Positions 26,994-35,592 of a stretch of DNA of 51,346 nucleotides are shown one piece after another. The notes beneath the pieces were generated by a model that saw only the letters and a list, made by a program, of their open reading frames with translations, ran no database searches and was not told the origin of the DNA. Position 1 is the stretch's first letter, and each line of letters starts with the position of its first letter. The position numbers and the translations under genes are program-made. Origin of the DNA: an uncultured Mycoplasmatota bacterium (GTDB lineage Bacteria; Bacillota_I; Bacilli_A; RF39; UBA660); contig URBG01000007.1 of NCBI GenBank assembly GCA_900546055.1, positions 1 to 51,346 of the forward strand. The letters run 5' to 3'.

Positions 26994-27428
26994 ATGGAGC
27001 AATGGTATGTATGGCTTGCTGTTATCATAATTTTAGCTTTTTTGGAAGCAACAACAATCAACTTAACAACCATCTGGTTTGTAGCTAGTGGCTTAGTTGC
27101 TTTAGCGCTTTCATTCTTTACAGATAACTATATTATCCAATTTGGGGTTTTCGTTATTTTAGGTGTTATTTTATTAGTAACAACTAAACCAATTTTAGAG
27201 AAAACTTTAAAAGCCAAAAAGGAAGCAACGAATGTTGAAAGAGTTATCGGAATGGAAGGCGTAGTTACTGAAAAGATAACTAAAAATCAAAACGGTGAAG
27301 TAAAAGTTGACGGGAAACGTTGGACTGCTTATGCTGATAAGGCAATAAAAGAAGGCAGCGTTGTCAAAATTCTAGAGATAAATGGGGTTAAACTAAAAGT
27401 TGAACAGTTAGAGGGGGAAGAAAAATGA
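26994..27428 (+). CDS. NfeD-like membrane protein
   Basis: 144 residues: three hydrophobic helices (about 5-80) and a C-terminal OB fold (about 85-140; GMEGVVTEKI ... GEVKVDGKRWTAYA). This short NfeD form typically partners with an SPFH protein, and the stomatin-like gene starts inside its stop codon (ATGA overlap). The pair is thought to organise membrane microdomains. Ribosome site CAGGAGGG. Confidence 0.9.
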   Translation: MEQWYVWLAVIIILAFLEATTINLTTIWFVASGLVALALSFFTDNYIIQFGVFVILGVILLVTTKPILEKTLKAKKEATNVERVIGMEGVVTEKITKNQNGEVKVDGKRWTAYADKAIKEGSVVKILEINGVKLKVEQLEGEEK

Positions 27429-28312
27429 GTGTTTTTTTAGTAATTTTAGTTTTAGTAATAGTAATTATTATACCGAATGTAAAGGTAGTACCACAATCAA
27501 AGTGTTATATTATTGAAAGACTTGGATCATATTATACAACTTGGAGTAATGGTTTGCATTTTAAGATACCATTCGTTGATAGAGTATCAGCAGTAGTAAG
27601 TTTAAAGGAAATTGTTAAAGATTTCCCACCACAACCAGTTATTACCAAAGATAACGTTACTATGCAAATTGATACAGTAGTTTATTTCCAAATTACTGAT
27701 CCAAAATTATATACTTATGGAGTTGAAAATCCAATCAATGCAATTGAAAATTTAACAGCAACTACACTTCGTAATATTATTGGTGAATTAGAATTAGACC
27801 AAACATTAACTTCAAGGGATGTAATTAATTCTAAAATGCGTGCTATTTTAGATGAAGCTACTGATCCTTGGGGTATTAAAGTAAATCGTGTAGAAGTTAA
27901 AAATATTTTGCCACCACGTGATATTCAGGAAGCAATGGAAAAACAAATGCGTGCTGAGCGTGAACGTCGTGAGTCAATTTTAAGAGCTGAAGGTGAGAAA
28001 AAATCTAGCATTTTAATTGCTGAAGGTGAAAAGCAAAGTGCAATTTTAAGAGCTGAAGCTGATAGGGAATCACAAATCAGAATTGCTGAAGGTGAAGCTG
28101 AAGCAATATTAAAAATTAATCAAGCGGAAGCTGAAAGTATTAAAATGATTAAAGAAGCAAAAGCTGATCAAACTGTTCTTACTTTAAGAAGTTTTGAAGC
28201 TTTAGCTAAAGTTGCTAACGGTAATGCAACTAAAATTATTGTGCCATCAGAATTACAAAATATGGCAACGCTTGGAACTACATTAAGCGAAATGTTCAAG
28301 GATAAAAAATAA
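27425..28312 (+). CDS. SPFH/band 7 stomatin-like protein (paraslipin)
   Basis: 295 residues. An N-terminal membrane anchor (1-16) precedes the SPFH domain (about 20-170; YIIERLGSYYTTWSNGLHFKIPFVD then RAILDEATDPWGIKVNRVEVKNI). A long Ala/Glu coiled coil (175-240) supports oligomer rings, and a C-terminal helix follows. Coupled to NfeD by ATGA. Likely role in membrane organisation or quality control. Confidence 0.92.
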   Translation: MSVFLVILVLVIVIIIPNVKVVPQSKCYIIERLGSYYTTWSNGLHFKIPFVDRVSAVVSLKEIVKDFPPQPVITKDNVTMQIDTVVYFQITDPKLYTYGVENPINAIENLTATTLRNIIGELELDQTLTSRDVINSKMRAILDEATDPWGIKVNRVEVKNILPPRDIQEAMEKQMRAERERRESILRAEGEKKSSILIAEGEKQSAILRAEADRESQIRIAEGEAEAILKINQAEAESIKMIKEAKADQTVLTLRSFEALAKVANGNATKIIVPSELQNMATLGTTLSEMFKDKK

Positions 28313-28328
28313 AATTGAAGATTAAGTT

Positions 28329-28357
28329 AAAAACATGTCTAATAGACATGTTTTTTA
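28329..28357 (+). terminator. Intrinsic terminator after SPFH gene
   Basis: Perfect stem AAAACATGTCT/AGACATGTTTT, 3-nt loop, six T. Confidence 0.88.
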
Positions 28358-28504
28358 TGATGTGTAATATCAAAATTTATCTTTTGTCTATTTGATGTAA
28401 ATTTTTTCAATGAAAACTCGTCTGGTATGAAGGCATATGATATTATGAATATAAGATAAAAAAATAGGGAAAACTAAATTCGTAGCAAAAATGAGAGAGG
28501 TAAT

Positions 28505-29743
28505 ATGAGCAATAATAAAAAAAGAAATATAATAATAGGAAGTTTGTGTGCAATAGTCCTATTAATGTCAGTTGGGTATGCTGCGTTTCAAACAGTATTA
28601 AATATCCAAGGAACAAGTAATATAACAAGTAGTTGGAATGTAAAGATAACAAAAGTAGAAAGTAAAAACATTGTAGGCACAGCCAGTAATAGTGGTGATC
28701 CTAGTTTTGAAGAATTGAGTGCAACCTTTAAAACATCACTTCAAACACCAGATGATAGTATAGAGTATGATATTACAGTAAGTAATGCCGGAAGCTTGGA
28801 TGCCAAGTTAGATGAAATAACCTTAAGTGATACAAATAATCCAGCAATCAAGTTTACTTCATCAGGAATGGCCAAAGGTGACGTAATACCAGCTGGAAGT
28901 ACTAAAGTATTAACCGTAAAAGTAGAATACTTAAGCAGTGTAAGTGAACAACCGACAAATACAACATCAACCTTAACAGTAAACTTAGATTATAGTCAGG
29001 CTACAAGCGTGGCGCCAAGCGGAGAGAGTGCAGCTGATAAACTAATAGGAACAGCCGTTACAACAGGGGATGGTTTATATGAAGATACATATGAGCCAGG
29101 AAGATATGTATATAAAGGGGCTAATCCGAATAACTACATAACATTTAATAATGAGGAGTGGCGAATTATAGCTGTAGAGGCTGATGGAACACTAAAGGTA
29201 ATAAGAAATGAGAGTATAGGATCAATGGCTTGGGATGAAACCAATTCAAATAATTGGGAACGACCAGCCACTTTAAATACATATTTAAACAATGATTACT
29301 ATAATACTTTATCAACCGCCGCTCAAAGTCAAATTCAAAATTATAGTTTTAGTGTAGATAAATCATCAGTCAACAATGTTGATTTATCTGAACAAATAGC
29401 CAGTGAAAACTCTAGAATACTGTCAGGGAATATAGGTTTAATAAGTTCAAATGATTATTTAAGAGCGAATATTAATGAAGAGCAATGTGGTAGCTTTAGT
29501 TTAAATAATACAAATGCTTCAACTTGCAAAACAACGAATTATTTAGTACCACCGATTGGTAAATTATGGACTGTTACTAATGGCACGCGGCCACCTTATG
29601 TGACCTATGTGAGTTCGGAAGGAGTTTTGGGTTATGAGGACGCAGAATATATTGGTTGTATTGTTTATCCCACTCTTTATCTAAAATCTGATATTACATT
29701 GGCAGAGGAAGGAACAAAGATTAATCCATATATAATAGTTTAG
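28505..29743 (+). CDS. Secreted/surface protein with TasA-like N-domain and DUF6273-like C-domain
   Basis: 412 residues. Basic tip and hydrophobic helix (8-27) ending GYAAFQ, the form seen in SipW-dependent secreted proteins. Residues about 30-175 are a beta domain (VNLDYSQA end). Residues about 180-412 form a DUF6273-like module (NYITFNNEEWRIIAVE, LNTYLNNDYY, ISSNDYLRA, LYLKSDI, NPYIIV). The beta domain is about 90% the same at DNA level as the truncated gene at 1-1199, while the C-terminal module has diverged strongly. AGAGAGG ribosome site. Function unknown; cell-surface display is inferred. Confidence 0.82.
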   Translation: MSNNKKRNIIIGSLCAIVLLMSVGYAAFQTVLNIQGTSNITSSWNVKITKVESKNIVGTASNSGDPSFEELSATFKTSLQTPDDSIEYDITVSNAGSLDAKLDEITLSDTNNPAIKFTSSGMAKGDVIPAGSTKVLTVKVEYLSSVSEQPTNTTSTLTVNLDYSQATSVAPSGESAADKLIGTAVTTGDGLYEDTYEPGRYVYKGANPNNYITFNNEEWRIIAVEADGTLKVIRNESIGSMAWDETNSNNWERPATLNTYLNNDYYNTLSTAAQSQIQNYSFSVDKSSVNNVDLSEQIASENSRILSGNIGLISSNDYLRANINEEQCGSFSLNNTNASTCKTTNYLVPPIGKLWTVTNGTRPPYVTYVSSEGVLGYEDAEYIGCIVYPTLYLKSDITLAEEGTKINPYIIV

Positions 29744-29755
29744 AAATGAAATATA

Positions 29756-29826
29756 TTGTAAAGAAAAAAAGATTGCTTCATTTATTAGATAAATAAGATT
29801 AGAAAGCTAGTCTTTTTTCTTTACAA
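29756..29826. repeat. Long imperfect inverted repeat around a terminator
   Basis: TTGTAAAGAAAAAAA (starting 29757) and TTTTTTCTTTACAA (ending 29826) pair over about 14-16 bp and enclose a smaller terminator stem. It lies just after the DUF6273-type gene. Confidence 0.5.
29795..29818 (+). terminator. Intrinsic terminator after DUF6273-type gene
   Basis: AAGATTAG/CTAGTCTT stem with a 4-nt loop and T run. Confidence 0.7.
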
Positions 29827-29829
29827 TTG

Positions 29830-29859
29830 TTGACATAAAGCGTAAAAAAGCTGTATAAT
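29830..29859 (+). promoter_or_regulatory. Promoter of the 29899 gene
   Basis: TTGACA (29830-29835), 18-bp spacer, TATAAT (29854-29859). Confidence 0.7.
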
Positions 29860-29898
29860 GTAAATAAGAAATAGATACTTGGAAAATGGGTGATCAGG

Positions 29899-31413
29899 GT
29901 GGCAGAAGAAAACATAAAGAAACCAAAGTTCAGTGAAATTAAAGATTGGCTTCAAGAACATTTAGATGAGCCAAATCATTTAATACTTAAAAATGACAAG
30001 TTAAGTAGAATTGTCACTGTTAATTCTCTTTCTGGAGGAAGGGAATATACGATTCCTGTAAAGCCGTTAAAGCCTAGCGTTGATGCTTCAAAGGAAGAAA
30101 TTTTAGAATTTAAAAAGTCACTTATGGGATTTAGAGAAGCCTGGGTTGACGTTTATTTAGGGTGTTTAGATTATTTAAAACAGAATGTGGCTTTATTGTT
30201 TGAAACTGGTAAAATTGAACATTCTGAAGATGGTAATACAGTCGTAATTGAAGATAGAGAATTTAAGTTTACTGACGAGATGGACAGTGTAGCTTATATT
30301 AATATGTTAGAAGAGGTATCAAAGGCATATGATAAAAAAATAGAAGACGAACGTCAGCGAAAGGCGGATAATCTTTCTAAAATTGCCGTTCATAAAATTA
30401 CAGTACCACTTGACCCAGTTGCTAGCGCTTTAGGAAAAACAAATGCAGAAATGGTAATATCTGGTGGTGTAACAGAACTTACTAGTTTACCAGAAGGGAC
30501 TTATCCTATCATCGGTGAGCAGGTTTCTTTGAGCAACGAGCCACAATTTACGCAAGCTGATTATGAAAATTATGCTGCTAATAAAAATGCAAATATAGAA
30601 GTGCCTGTTTACGAAGAACCAAAATCGGAAATGGAAGTAATTATTCCAATTCCAGATGAAGACGTTTCTAAAGCAATAAAGACAGAAATGACACCAAAAA
30701 AGAAGAGAAAAGCTAAAATTGCCGATTTAGAAAAACTTAGAAATTTACAATCTACTAAAATGGTGTATGCTAAATTGACTGATGATGATCGTTTATCAAA
30801 ATCAGATTGTGATGCACTGCGTGATAAGGAAATTATTTTTGTTCCAGGAACAGCATCAAATAAAGGTGAACCAATTTTTAGCGATAATATGGATTTTCTT
30901 CAAGATGTTATTCCAAATGTTCCAAGAGCGGCTTTTATAAGTGGTAAAGCAGTTTCAATGGAAAAAGTTCCAAAAGAAGCTTTAAAAATAATTAAGCTAT
31001 GTAGTGAGGATGTTAATTCAGGCATTATTTGTTATGAGGTTAACAATGATGCTTTAAGAGGCTTAACTGATGATAAAGAAAATTTCTTATCAGCAATGAT
31101 AGCAGTTGAACAAATGAATGAAGTTTTGGCCAATGAAGGTTATAGACCAATGATTTGTATGGACTTAGATGTAAGAAGTACTTATGATCAAGTAAACACT
31201 GAATTAAGACCAGGACACGAAGAGCAATATCCTATTTTGACGCGTATATCTTCTAGACAATTAGATGAAGTCGATGATAATATGAATTTGATTGTTATGG
31301 ATCCGGGATATGAAAATGACCAAGTTATTGTCGATGGCAACACACAAGAATATATAAATCAAGCAATTAGAAATATAAAACATGTTAAAATGTCAAGTCA
31401 GCAAGCTGCTTGA
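29899..31413 (+). CDS. Large hypothetical protein with possible degenerate GH25-like C-terminal domain
   Basis: About 504 residues from GTG 29899, favoured because GGTGAT is four bases upstream; a GTG at 29890 is the alternative and adds three residues. Residues 1-160 are a helical unknown domain, 165-275 an acidic linker ending in the basic KKKRKAKI, and 285-500 a globular domain. That domain has a layout recalling lysozyme-like GH25 barrels (FSDNMDFLQD, VPRAAFI, ALKIIKLC, GIICYEVNND, NEGYRPMICMD). It lacks the usual DxE pattern and a signal peptide, so I do not claim enzymatic function. The frame ends inside a terminator hairpin. Confidence 0.65.
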   Translation: MAEENIKKPKFSEIKDWLQEHLDEPNHLILKNDKLSRIVTVNSLSGGREYTIPVKPLKPSVDASKEEILEFKKSLMGFREAWVDVYLGCLDYLKQNVALLFETGKIEHSEDGNTVVIEDREFKFTDEMDSVAYINMLEEVSKAYDKKIEDERQRKADNLSKIAVHKITVPLDPVASALGKTNAEMVISGGVTELTSLPEGTYPIIGEQVSLSNEPQFTQADYENYAANKNANIEVPVYEEPKSEMEVIIPIPDEDVSKAIKTEMTPKKKRKAKIADLEKLRNLQSTKMVYAKLTDDDRLSKSDCDALRDKEIIFVPGTASNKGEPIFSDNMDFLQDVIPNVPRAAFISGKAVSMEKVPKEALKIIKLCSEDVNSGIICYEVNNDALRGLTDDKENFLSAMIAVEQMNEVLANEGYRPMICMDLDVRSTYDQVNTELRPGHEEQYPILTRISSRQLDEVDDNMNLIVMDPGYENDQVIVDGNTQEYINQAIRNIKHVKMSSQQAA

Positions 31414-31423
31414 TGTTTTTTTT
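31391..31423 (+). terminator. Intrinsic terminator overlapping the end of the 29899 gene
   Basis: TCAAG-t-CAGC / GCTG-CTTGA stem followed by eight T. The stem lies within the last codons. Confidence 0.75.
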
Positions 31424-31470
31424 GATTTTATTAAGTAACTAGCGTATAATTAATATAGCGAGGTGAAAGA

Positions 31471-33789
31471 ATGCTAAAATTAACAAAAGTTAAAAAAAGT
31501 TATGTAACAGGTAATTTTACGCAACATGCTTTGAAAGGCATAAGCTTAGAATTTAGAGACAATGAATTTGTTGCTATATTAGGTCCTTCAGGTAGTGGTA
31601 AAACTACTTTATTAAATATTGTTGGAGGATTGGATAATTACGATAGTGGTGATTTAATTATCAATGGAAAGTCAACTAAACATTTTAAAGCGGCCGAATG
31701 GGACGCTTACCGTAATAATTCAGTTGGTTTTATTTTTCAGAGTTATAATTTAATTCCTCATATTTCTATTTTAGAAAATGTAGAAATGGGAATGACTTTA
31801 AGTGGAGTATCCACTAAAGCTCGTAAAGAAAAAGCTTTGGAGTTATTAAAAAAAGTTGGTCTTGAAGAACATTATCATAAAAAGCCGAGTCAATTATCAG
31901 GTGGGCAAATGCAAAGGGTGGCAATTGCTCGTGCTTTAGCAAATGATCCAGATATTATTTTGGCTGATGAACCAACTGGAGCTTTGGATACAAAGACTAG
32001 TAAGCAAATCATGAATTTAATTAAAGATATTGCTAAAGAAAAATTGGTTATCATGGTTACGCATAATCCCGAATTAGCTAATGAATATGCTAATAGGGTA
32101 GTTGAGATGTGTGATGGTGAAGTTACTAGTGATAGTAATACATTAACAGAAGCCGAAAAAGAAGAAGATAATTTTTCGTTAAATAAAACTTCAATGGGAT
32201 TTTTAACAGCCTTAAAGCTATCTTTTAATAATATTAAAACGAAAAAAGGAAGAACAGCTTTAACAGCTTTTGCATCTAGTATTGGTATTATAGGTATTGC
32301 GCTTATTTTATCATTGTCAAATGGTTTTAAGATTGAAGTAGATAATTTTGAACAAAATTCATTGGCCCAGTCACCAATTATGATTACAAGTCAATCAATG
32401 AAGATGGATGAAGAGACAATGAAAAAGGTTCAAGGTGGTAGTGATCTTAAAAAGTATCCTACCGAAAAAACAGTATTTGCTCAAGATGATATGATGGATA
32501 CAGTTTTACATAATAATAAAATAACGCAGGATTATGTTGATTATATTGGAAAAATGGATAAGGAAAAAATATCCGGTTATACTTATGAAAAAGGGACTAA
32601 TTTAAATGTAGTTCGTAAAAACGGCGATGACACTTATTCTAAAGTAGAAATGCCAAGTGGTAGTGAGAGCATGCAACTGTGGACTTTACTGCCTAGTAAT
32701 CCTAATAAAGATGAAGATGGGGTTATTGAAAAGAACTATGATGTTTTAGCTGGTGAGCTTGATGAAACAACACCTGGGCTTATTTTACAAGTTAATAGTA
32801 AAAATCAAGTTTCAGCTTCAGTTCTTAAACAATTAGGCTTTAATGATAAAGAAAAAGTAAGTTTTTCAGATATCATGAAAAAAGAACTTAAAGTTATTGT
32901 CAATGATGACTATTACCAAGAAATTGGCGGGAACTTTATACCAAACCAAGATTTAGGAAAAATGTATAATAGTTCTGAAAGTATTACAGTTAAGGTTCAA
33001 GCAATTATCCGTGGTAAAGATGGTAAGGAAATGGTTACTAATGGTAGTGGCTTAGGATATACTAATGCTTTAACTGATATTATCACTGATAAGAATAAAA
33101 ATTCAGAGATTGTTAAAGCTCAAGAAAAAGCAGATTATAATATTTTAACGCATCAAGAATTTGATAATAAAGAGGGAAGTACTAATACTAAAGAAATTAT
33201 GATGGGCTATTTAGGGGCTGAGGCCTTACCAGTGGCTATTTATATTTATCCAAAAGACTTCGATACTAAAGATTATATTACTGATTATTTAGATGATTAT
33301 AATAAGAATAAGTCTGAATCGGATACAATTCAATATACAGATACAGCTAAAATGATCTCTTCTTTAACAGGAAACATTATGGATGCAATTACTGTGGTAT
33401 TAGTGGCATTTTCATCGATTTCATTAGTTGTATCATCAATTATGATTGGAATTATTACCTATATTTCAGTTTTAGAGAGAACTAAAGAAATTGGAATTTT
33501 AAGAGCGCTTGGAGCGCGTAAAAAGGATATCAAACGTGTATTCAATGCAGAAACATTTATTATTGGAATTTTCTCAGGTTTACTAGGTATTGGGATTGCT
33601 TATTTATTAACGATTCCGACTAATATAATTATTGAAAATCTTTCAGGATTAGCTAATGTGGCAAAGTTAAATCCAATTCACGCAATAGTATTAATTATTA
33701 TTAGTATGGTATTAACGGTTATTGGTGGGGCAATACCGGCAAATATGGCTTCGAAAAAGGATCCAGTAGAGGCATTAAGAACTGAATAA
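31471..33789 (+). CDS. Fused ABC transporter: ATPase plus MacB/FtsX-like permease
   Basis: 772 residues. N-terminal LolD/MacB-type ATPase (1-225): Walker A GPSGSGKTT (38-46), signature LSGGQMQRVAIARAL, Walker B ILADEPTGALD. Then a MacB/FtsX permease: helix at about 262-282, a large external domain (about 285-630) and three C-terminal helices (about 635-765) including the RALGARKKDIKRVF coupling segment. Such mechanotransmission transporters move peptides or lipoproteins or give peptide resistance. No regulator or sensor kinase is next to it. AGGTGAAAG site. Confidence 0.93.
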   Translation: MLKLTKVKKSYVTGNFTQHALKGISLEFRDNEFVAILGPSGSGKTTLLNIVGGLDNYDSGDLIINGKSTKHFKAAEWDAYRNNSVGFIFQSYNLIPHISILENVEMGMTLSGVSTKARKEKALELLKKVGLEEHYHKKPSQLSGGQMQRVAIARALANDPDIILADEPTGALDTKTSKQIMNLIKDIAKEKLVIMVTHNPELANEYANRVVEMCDGEVTSDSNTLTEAEKEEDNFSLNKTSMGFLTALKLSFNNIKTKKGRTALTAFASSIGIIGIALILSLSNGFKIEVDNFEQNSLAQSPIMITSQSMKMDEETMKKVQGGSDLKKYPTEKTVFAQDDMMDTVLHNNKITQDYVDYIGKMDKEKISGYTYEKGTNLNVVRKNGDDTYSKVEMPSGSESMQLWTLLPSNPNKDEDGVIEKNYDVLAGELDETTPGLILQVNSKNQVSASVLKQLGFNDKEKVSFSDIMKKELKVIVNDDYYQEIGGNFIPNQDLGKMYNSSESITVKVQAIIRGKDGKEMVTNGSGLGYTNALTDIITDKNKNSEIVKAQEKADYNILTHQEFDNKEGSTNTKEIMMGYLGAEALPVAIYIYPKDFDTKDYITDYLDDYNKNKSESDTIQYTDTAKMISSLTGNIMDAITVVLVAFSSISLVVSSIMIGIITYISVLERTKEIGILRALGARKKDIKRVFNAETFIIGIFSGLLGIGIAYLLTIPTNIIIENLSGLANVAKLNPIHAIVLIIISMVLTVIGGAIPANMASKKDPVEALRTE

Positions 33790-33790
33790 G

Positions 33791-33818
33791 TTGACAAAAT
33801 TTTAAAAGGCGCTATAAT
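33791..33818 (+). promoter_or_regulatory. Promoter of the 33853 gene
   Basis: TTGACA (33791-33796), 16-bp spacer, TATAAT (33813-33818). The -10 box lies inside the terminator hairpin of the upstream transporter gene. Confidence 0.7.
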
Positions 33819-33833
33819 ATATAGCGTCTTTTT
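33804..33833 (+). terminator. Terminator of the ABC transporter gene, shared with a promoter
   Basis: AAAAG-g-CGCTAT, loop aatat, ATAGCG-t-CTTTT with one G-T pair, 12-bp stem and T tail. Confidence 0.78.
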
Positions 33834-33852
33834 GAAAGGGGAATTTAAAAAT

Positions 33853-34443
33853 ATGCAGTTAAAAGATTCACCAATTCAAGTACTTGAAAAAGCAGGAGAA
33901 TTAAAATATGCCCAAGTGAAATATGCTATGGCTAAAGGTTTAGATAAGCCTTATGATTTTGTATTAGCAGAACCTTTATTTGACGATTTTAATGAATGGT
34001 GTTGTCAGCGCCGAGAAGTGGCTAAAACATATGCTGGAATATTAAAGTTAACTGGCGTGTTAGGGTTAGAAGATTATGACAGTTCTCGAAAGATTGAATA
34101 TGGTGATGAGCTGGATACAATACGTTCTTATTTTGGGGATGGAGAAATAGATAAAATTGAAAGAGGTACTTTTTGTATTTTACCATATAAAAGCAATTCT
34201 TTGGTTTTAACGCAGAATCCTTTAACTAATTGTGATTTAATTAGGGCTGATTTTAGTTGCCGTAAAATGATAGCCGGCGTTTTTGGTTTAAGTGAAGATA
34301 GTGATAAGAAAAGAAAATTATTATATGTTAGTGATCTTGCTAAAAACAATTCGGACGTGGAAATGGAAATGGTTACTTTTGATGATCAGTATATGGCTTA
34401 TGCAGCGCATACCAAATCCTTAAAACCGAATAGTTTTAGATAA
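33853..34443 (+). CDS. Hypothetical protein
   Basis: 196 residues from ATG 33853. AAAGGGGAA is about 10 bases upstream; an in-frame TTG at 33832 precedes that site and is rejected as the start. Soluble, unrecognised. It contains an EWCCQRREVAKTYAGI helix and a RIEYGDEL-like acidic stretch (KIEYGDELDTIRSYFG). Single gene with its own promoter and terminator. Confidence 0.62.
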   Translation: MQLKDSPIQVLEKAGELKYAQVKYAMAKGLDKPYDFVLAEPLFDDFNEWCCQRREVAKTYAGILKLTGVLGLEDYDSSRKIEYGDELDTIRSYFGDGEIDKIERGTFCILPYKSNSLVLTQNPLTNCDLIRADFSCRKMIAGVFGLSEDSDKKRKLLYVSDLAKNNSDVEMEMVTFDDQYMAYAAHTKSLKPNSFR

Positions 34444-34466
34444 AAGACAGAAATTGTCTTTTTTTA
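34442..34466 (+). terminator. Intrinsic terminator
   Basis: AAAAGACA/TGTCTTTT stem with a 5-nt loop and T tail, overlapping the stop codon. Confidence 0.82.
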
Positions 34467-34511
34467 AACATAATATTGGTTATAAATTCCATATTAATAG
34501 GAGGTGATACT

Positions 34512-35405
34512 ATGAAGGAAATATATTTAGCTGGCGGTTGTTTTTGGGCAGTGCAGAAATATTTTGATTTGATTTTTGGCGTTCTTGAAACAGAAGTAGG
34601 GTATGTTAATGGCAGAAGTGCGAGAACTAATTATTTTAGAATTCCCAAAACGGGTCATGCTGAGGCAGTTCATATTATTTATAATCCTAAAGTATTACCT
34701 TTAGAAAAACTACTTAATTATTATTATGAAGTTATTGATCCTACTAGTTTGAATAAGCAAGGTAATGATGCTGGAAAGCAGTATAGAACTGGAATATATT
34801 ATACAGATAAAAGTGATGTTCCTTTAATAATCAAATCTTTGGAGGAACTTCAAAAAAAATATACAAAAAAAATAGTTGTGGAAGTTGAACAATTAAAAAA
34901 TTTTGTAAAGGCTGAAGGATATCACCAAGATTTTTTAAAAAACAATCCTTTTGGATATTGTCATATTCCGATTCAAAAATTTGAAGAAGTTAAAGCAAAG
35001 CAGTTTGATGATATGACTTACCGTGTTACAAAATTTAAGGAAACTGAACCGGCTTTTGATAATGAATACGTTGATAATTTTGAAGTGGGTATATATGTTG
35101 ATAAGGAAACTAATAAACCTTTATTTTCTTCAAAGGATAAGTATGATGCTAGATGTGGATGGCCAACTTTTTATAAATCTTCATTTGAAGATGAAATCGA
35201 AAAACATATTGATTTAAGAAATTTAATGATTAGAATGGAAGTAATGTCTAAATCTGGGAAAAATCATTTAGGTCATCTTTTCTATGATGGCCCAGTAAAT
35301 TATGGAGGTAAAAGGTTTTGTATAAATAGTGCGGCGCTTAGATTTATTCCTAAAGATAAAATGGTTGAGGAGGGCTTTGAAGAATACTTAAAATATGTTG
35401 ATTAA
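34512..35405 (+). CDS. msrAB: Bifunctional methionine sulfoxide reductase MsrA-MsrB
   Basis: 297 residues from ATG 34512, four bases after a full AGGAGGTGAT ribosome site; the in-frame upstream ATG at 34476 lacks one. MsrA domain 1-155 with catalytic Cys10 in GGCFW and the GHAEAV region. MsrB domain about 165-290 with DARCGWPTF, GHLFYDGP and catalytic RFCINSAALRF. The MsrB zinc Cys pairs are not evident. It reduces both S- and R-methionine sulfoxide in proteins after oxidative damage. Confidence 0.95.
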   Translation: MKEIYLAGGCFWAVQKYFDLIFGVLETEVGYVNGRSARTNYFRIPKTGHAEAVHIIYNPKVLPLEKLLNYYYEVIDPTSLNKQGNDAGKQYRTGIYYTDKSDVPLIIKSLEELQKKYTKKIVVEVEQLKNFVKAEGYHQDFLKNNPFGYCHIPIQKFEEVKAKQFDDMTYRVTKFKETEPAFDNEYVDNFEVGIYVDKETNKPLFSSKDKYDARCGWPTFYKSSFEDEIEKHIDLRNLMIRMEVMSKSGKNHLGHLFYDGPVNYGGKRFCINSAALRFIPKDKMVEEGFEEYLKYVD

Positions 35406-35437
35406 AGGTAAATAATAAACTTATTTATCTTTTTTTA
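35404..35437 (+). terminator. Intrinsic terminator after msrAB
   Basis: AAAGGTAAATAA/TTATTTATCTTT stem with a T tail, overlapping the stop codon. Confidence 0.75.
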
Positions 35438-35447
35438 CGTTTTATGG

Positions 35448-35486
35448 TTGACAAAAGCCTGTGTTATTAATATAATGTTAATAACA
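35448..35486 (+). promoter_or_regulatory. NAD-operon promoter with palindromic operator (site 1)
   Basis: TTGACA (35448-35453), 17-bp spacer, TATAAT (35471-35476). The perfect dyad TGTTATTAA (35462-35470) / TTAATAACA (35478-35486) surrounds the -10 box, so a bound protein would block polymerase. The regulator is probably the NrtR-type protein encoded in the operon. Confidence 0.78.
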
Positions 35487-35553
35487 GGCGGATGCTTGAT
35501 TGGATAGATTTGTTAATAAGACATACAGTAATCAATTATATTTTTTTAAATTG

Positions 35554-35578
35554 TGTTATTAACAAAATATTAATAAGA
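35554..35578 (+). promoter_or_regulatory. Candidate NrtR operator, site 2 in the pncA leader
   Basis: TGTTATTAA (35554-35562), 7-nt spacer, TTAATAAGA (35570-35578): the same arm length and spacing as site 1, one mismatch in the dyad. It ends 14 bases before pncA. Confidence 0.6.
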
Positions 35579-35592
35579 AAAGAGGAGAGAAA

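Noticed and set aside
29756..29826. Inverted repeat as the end of an insertion sequence
   Set aside because: No transposase nearby, no partner repeat and no target duplication; it is better explained as a terminator region.
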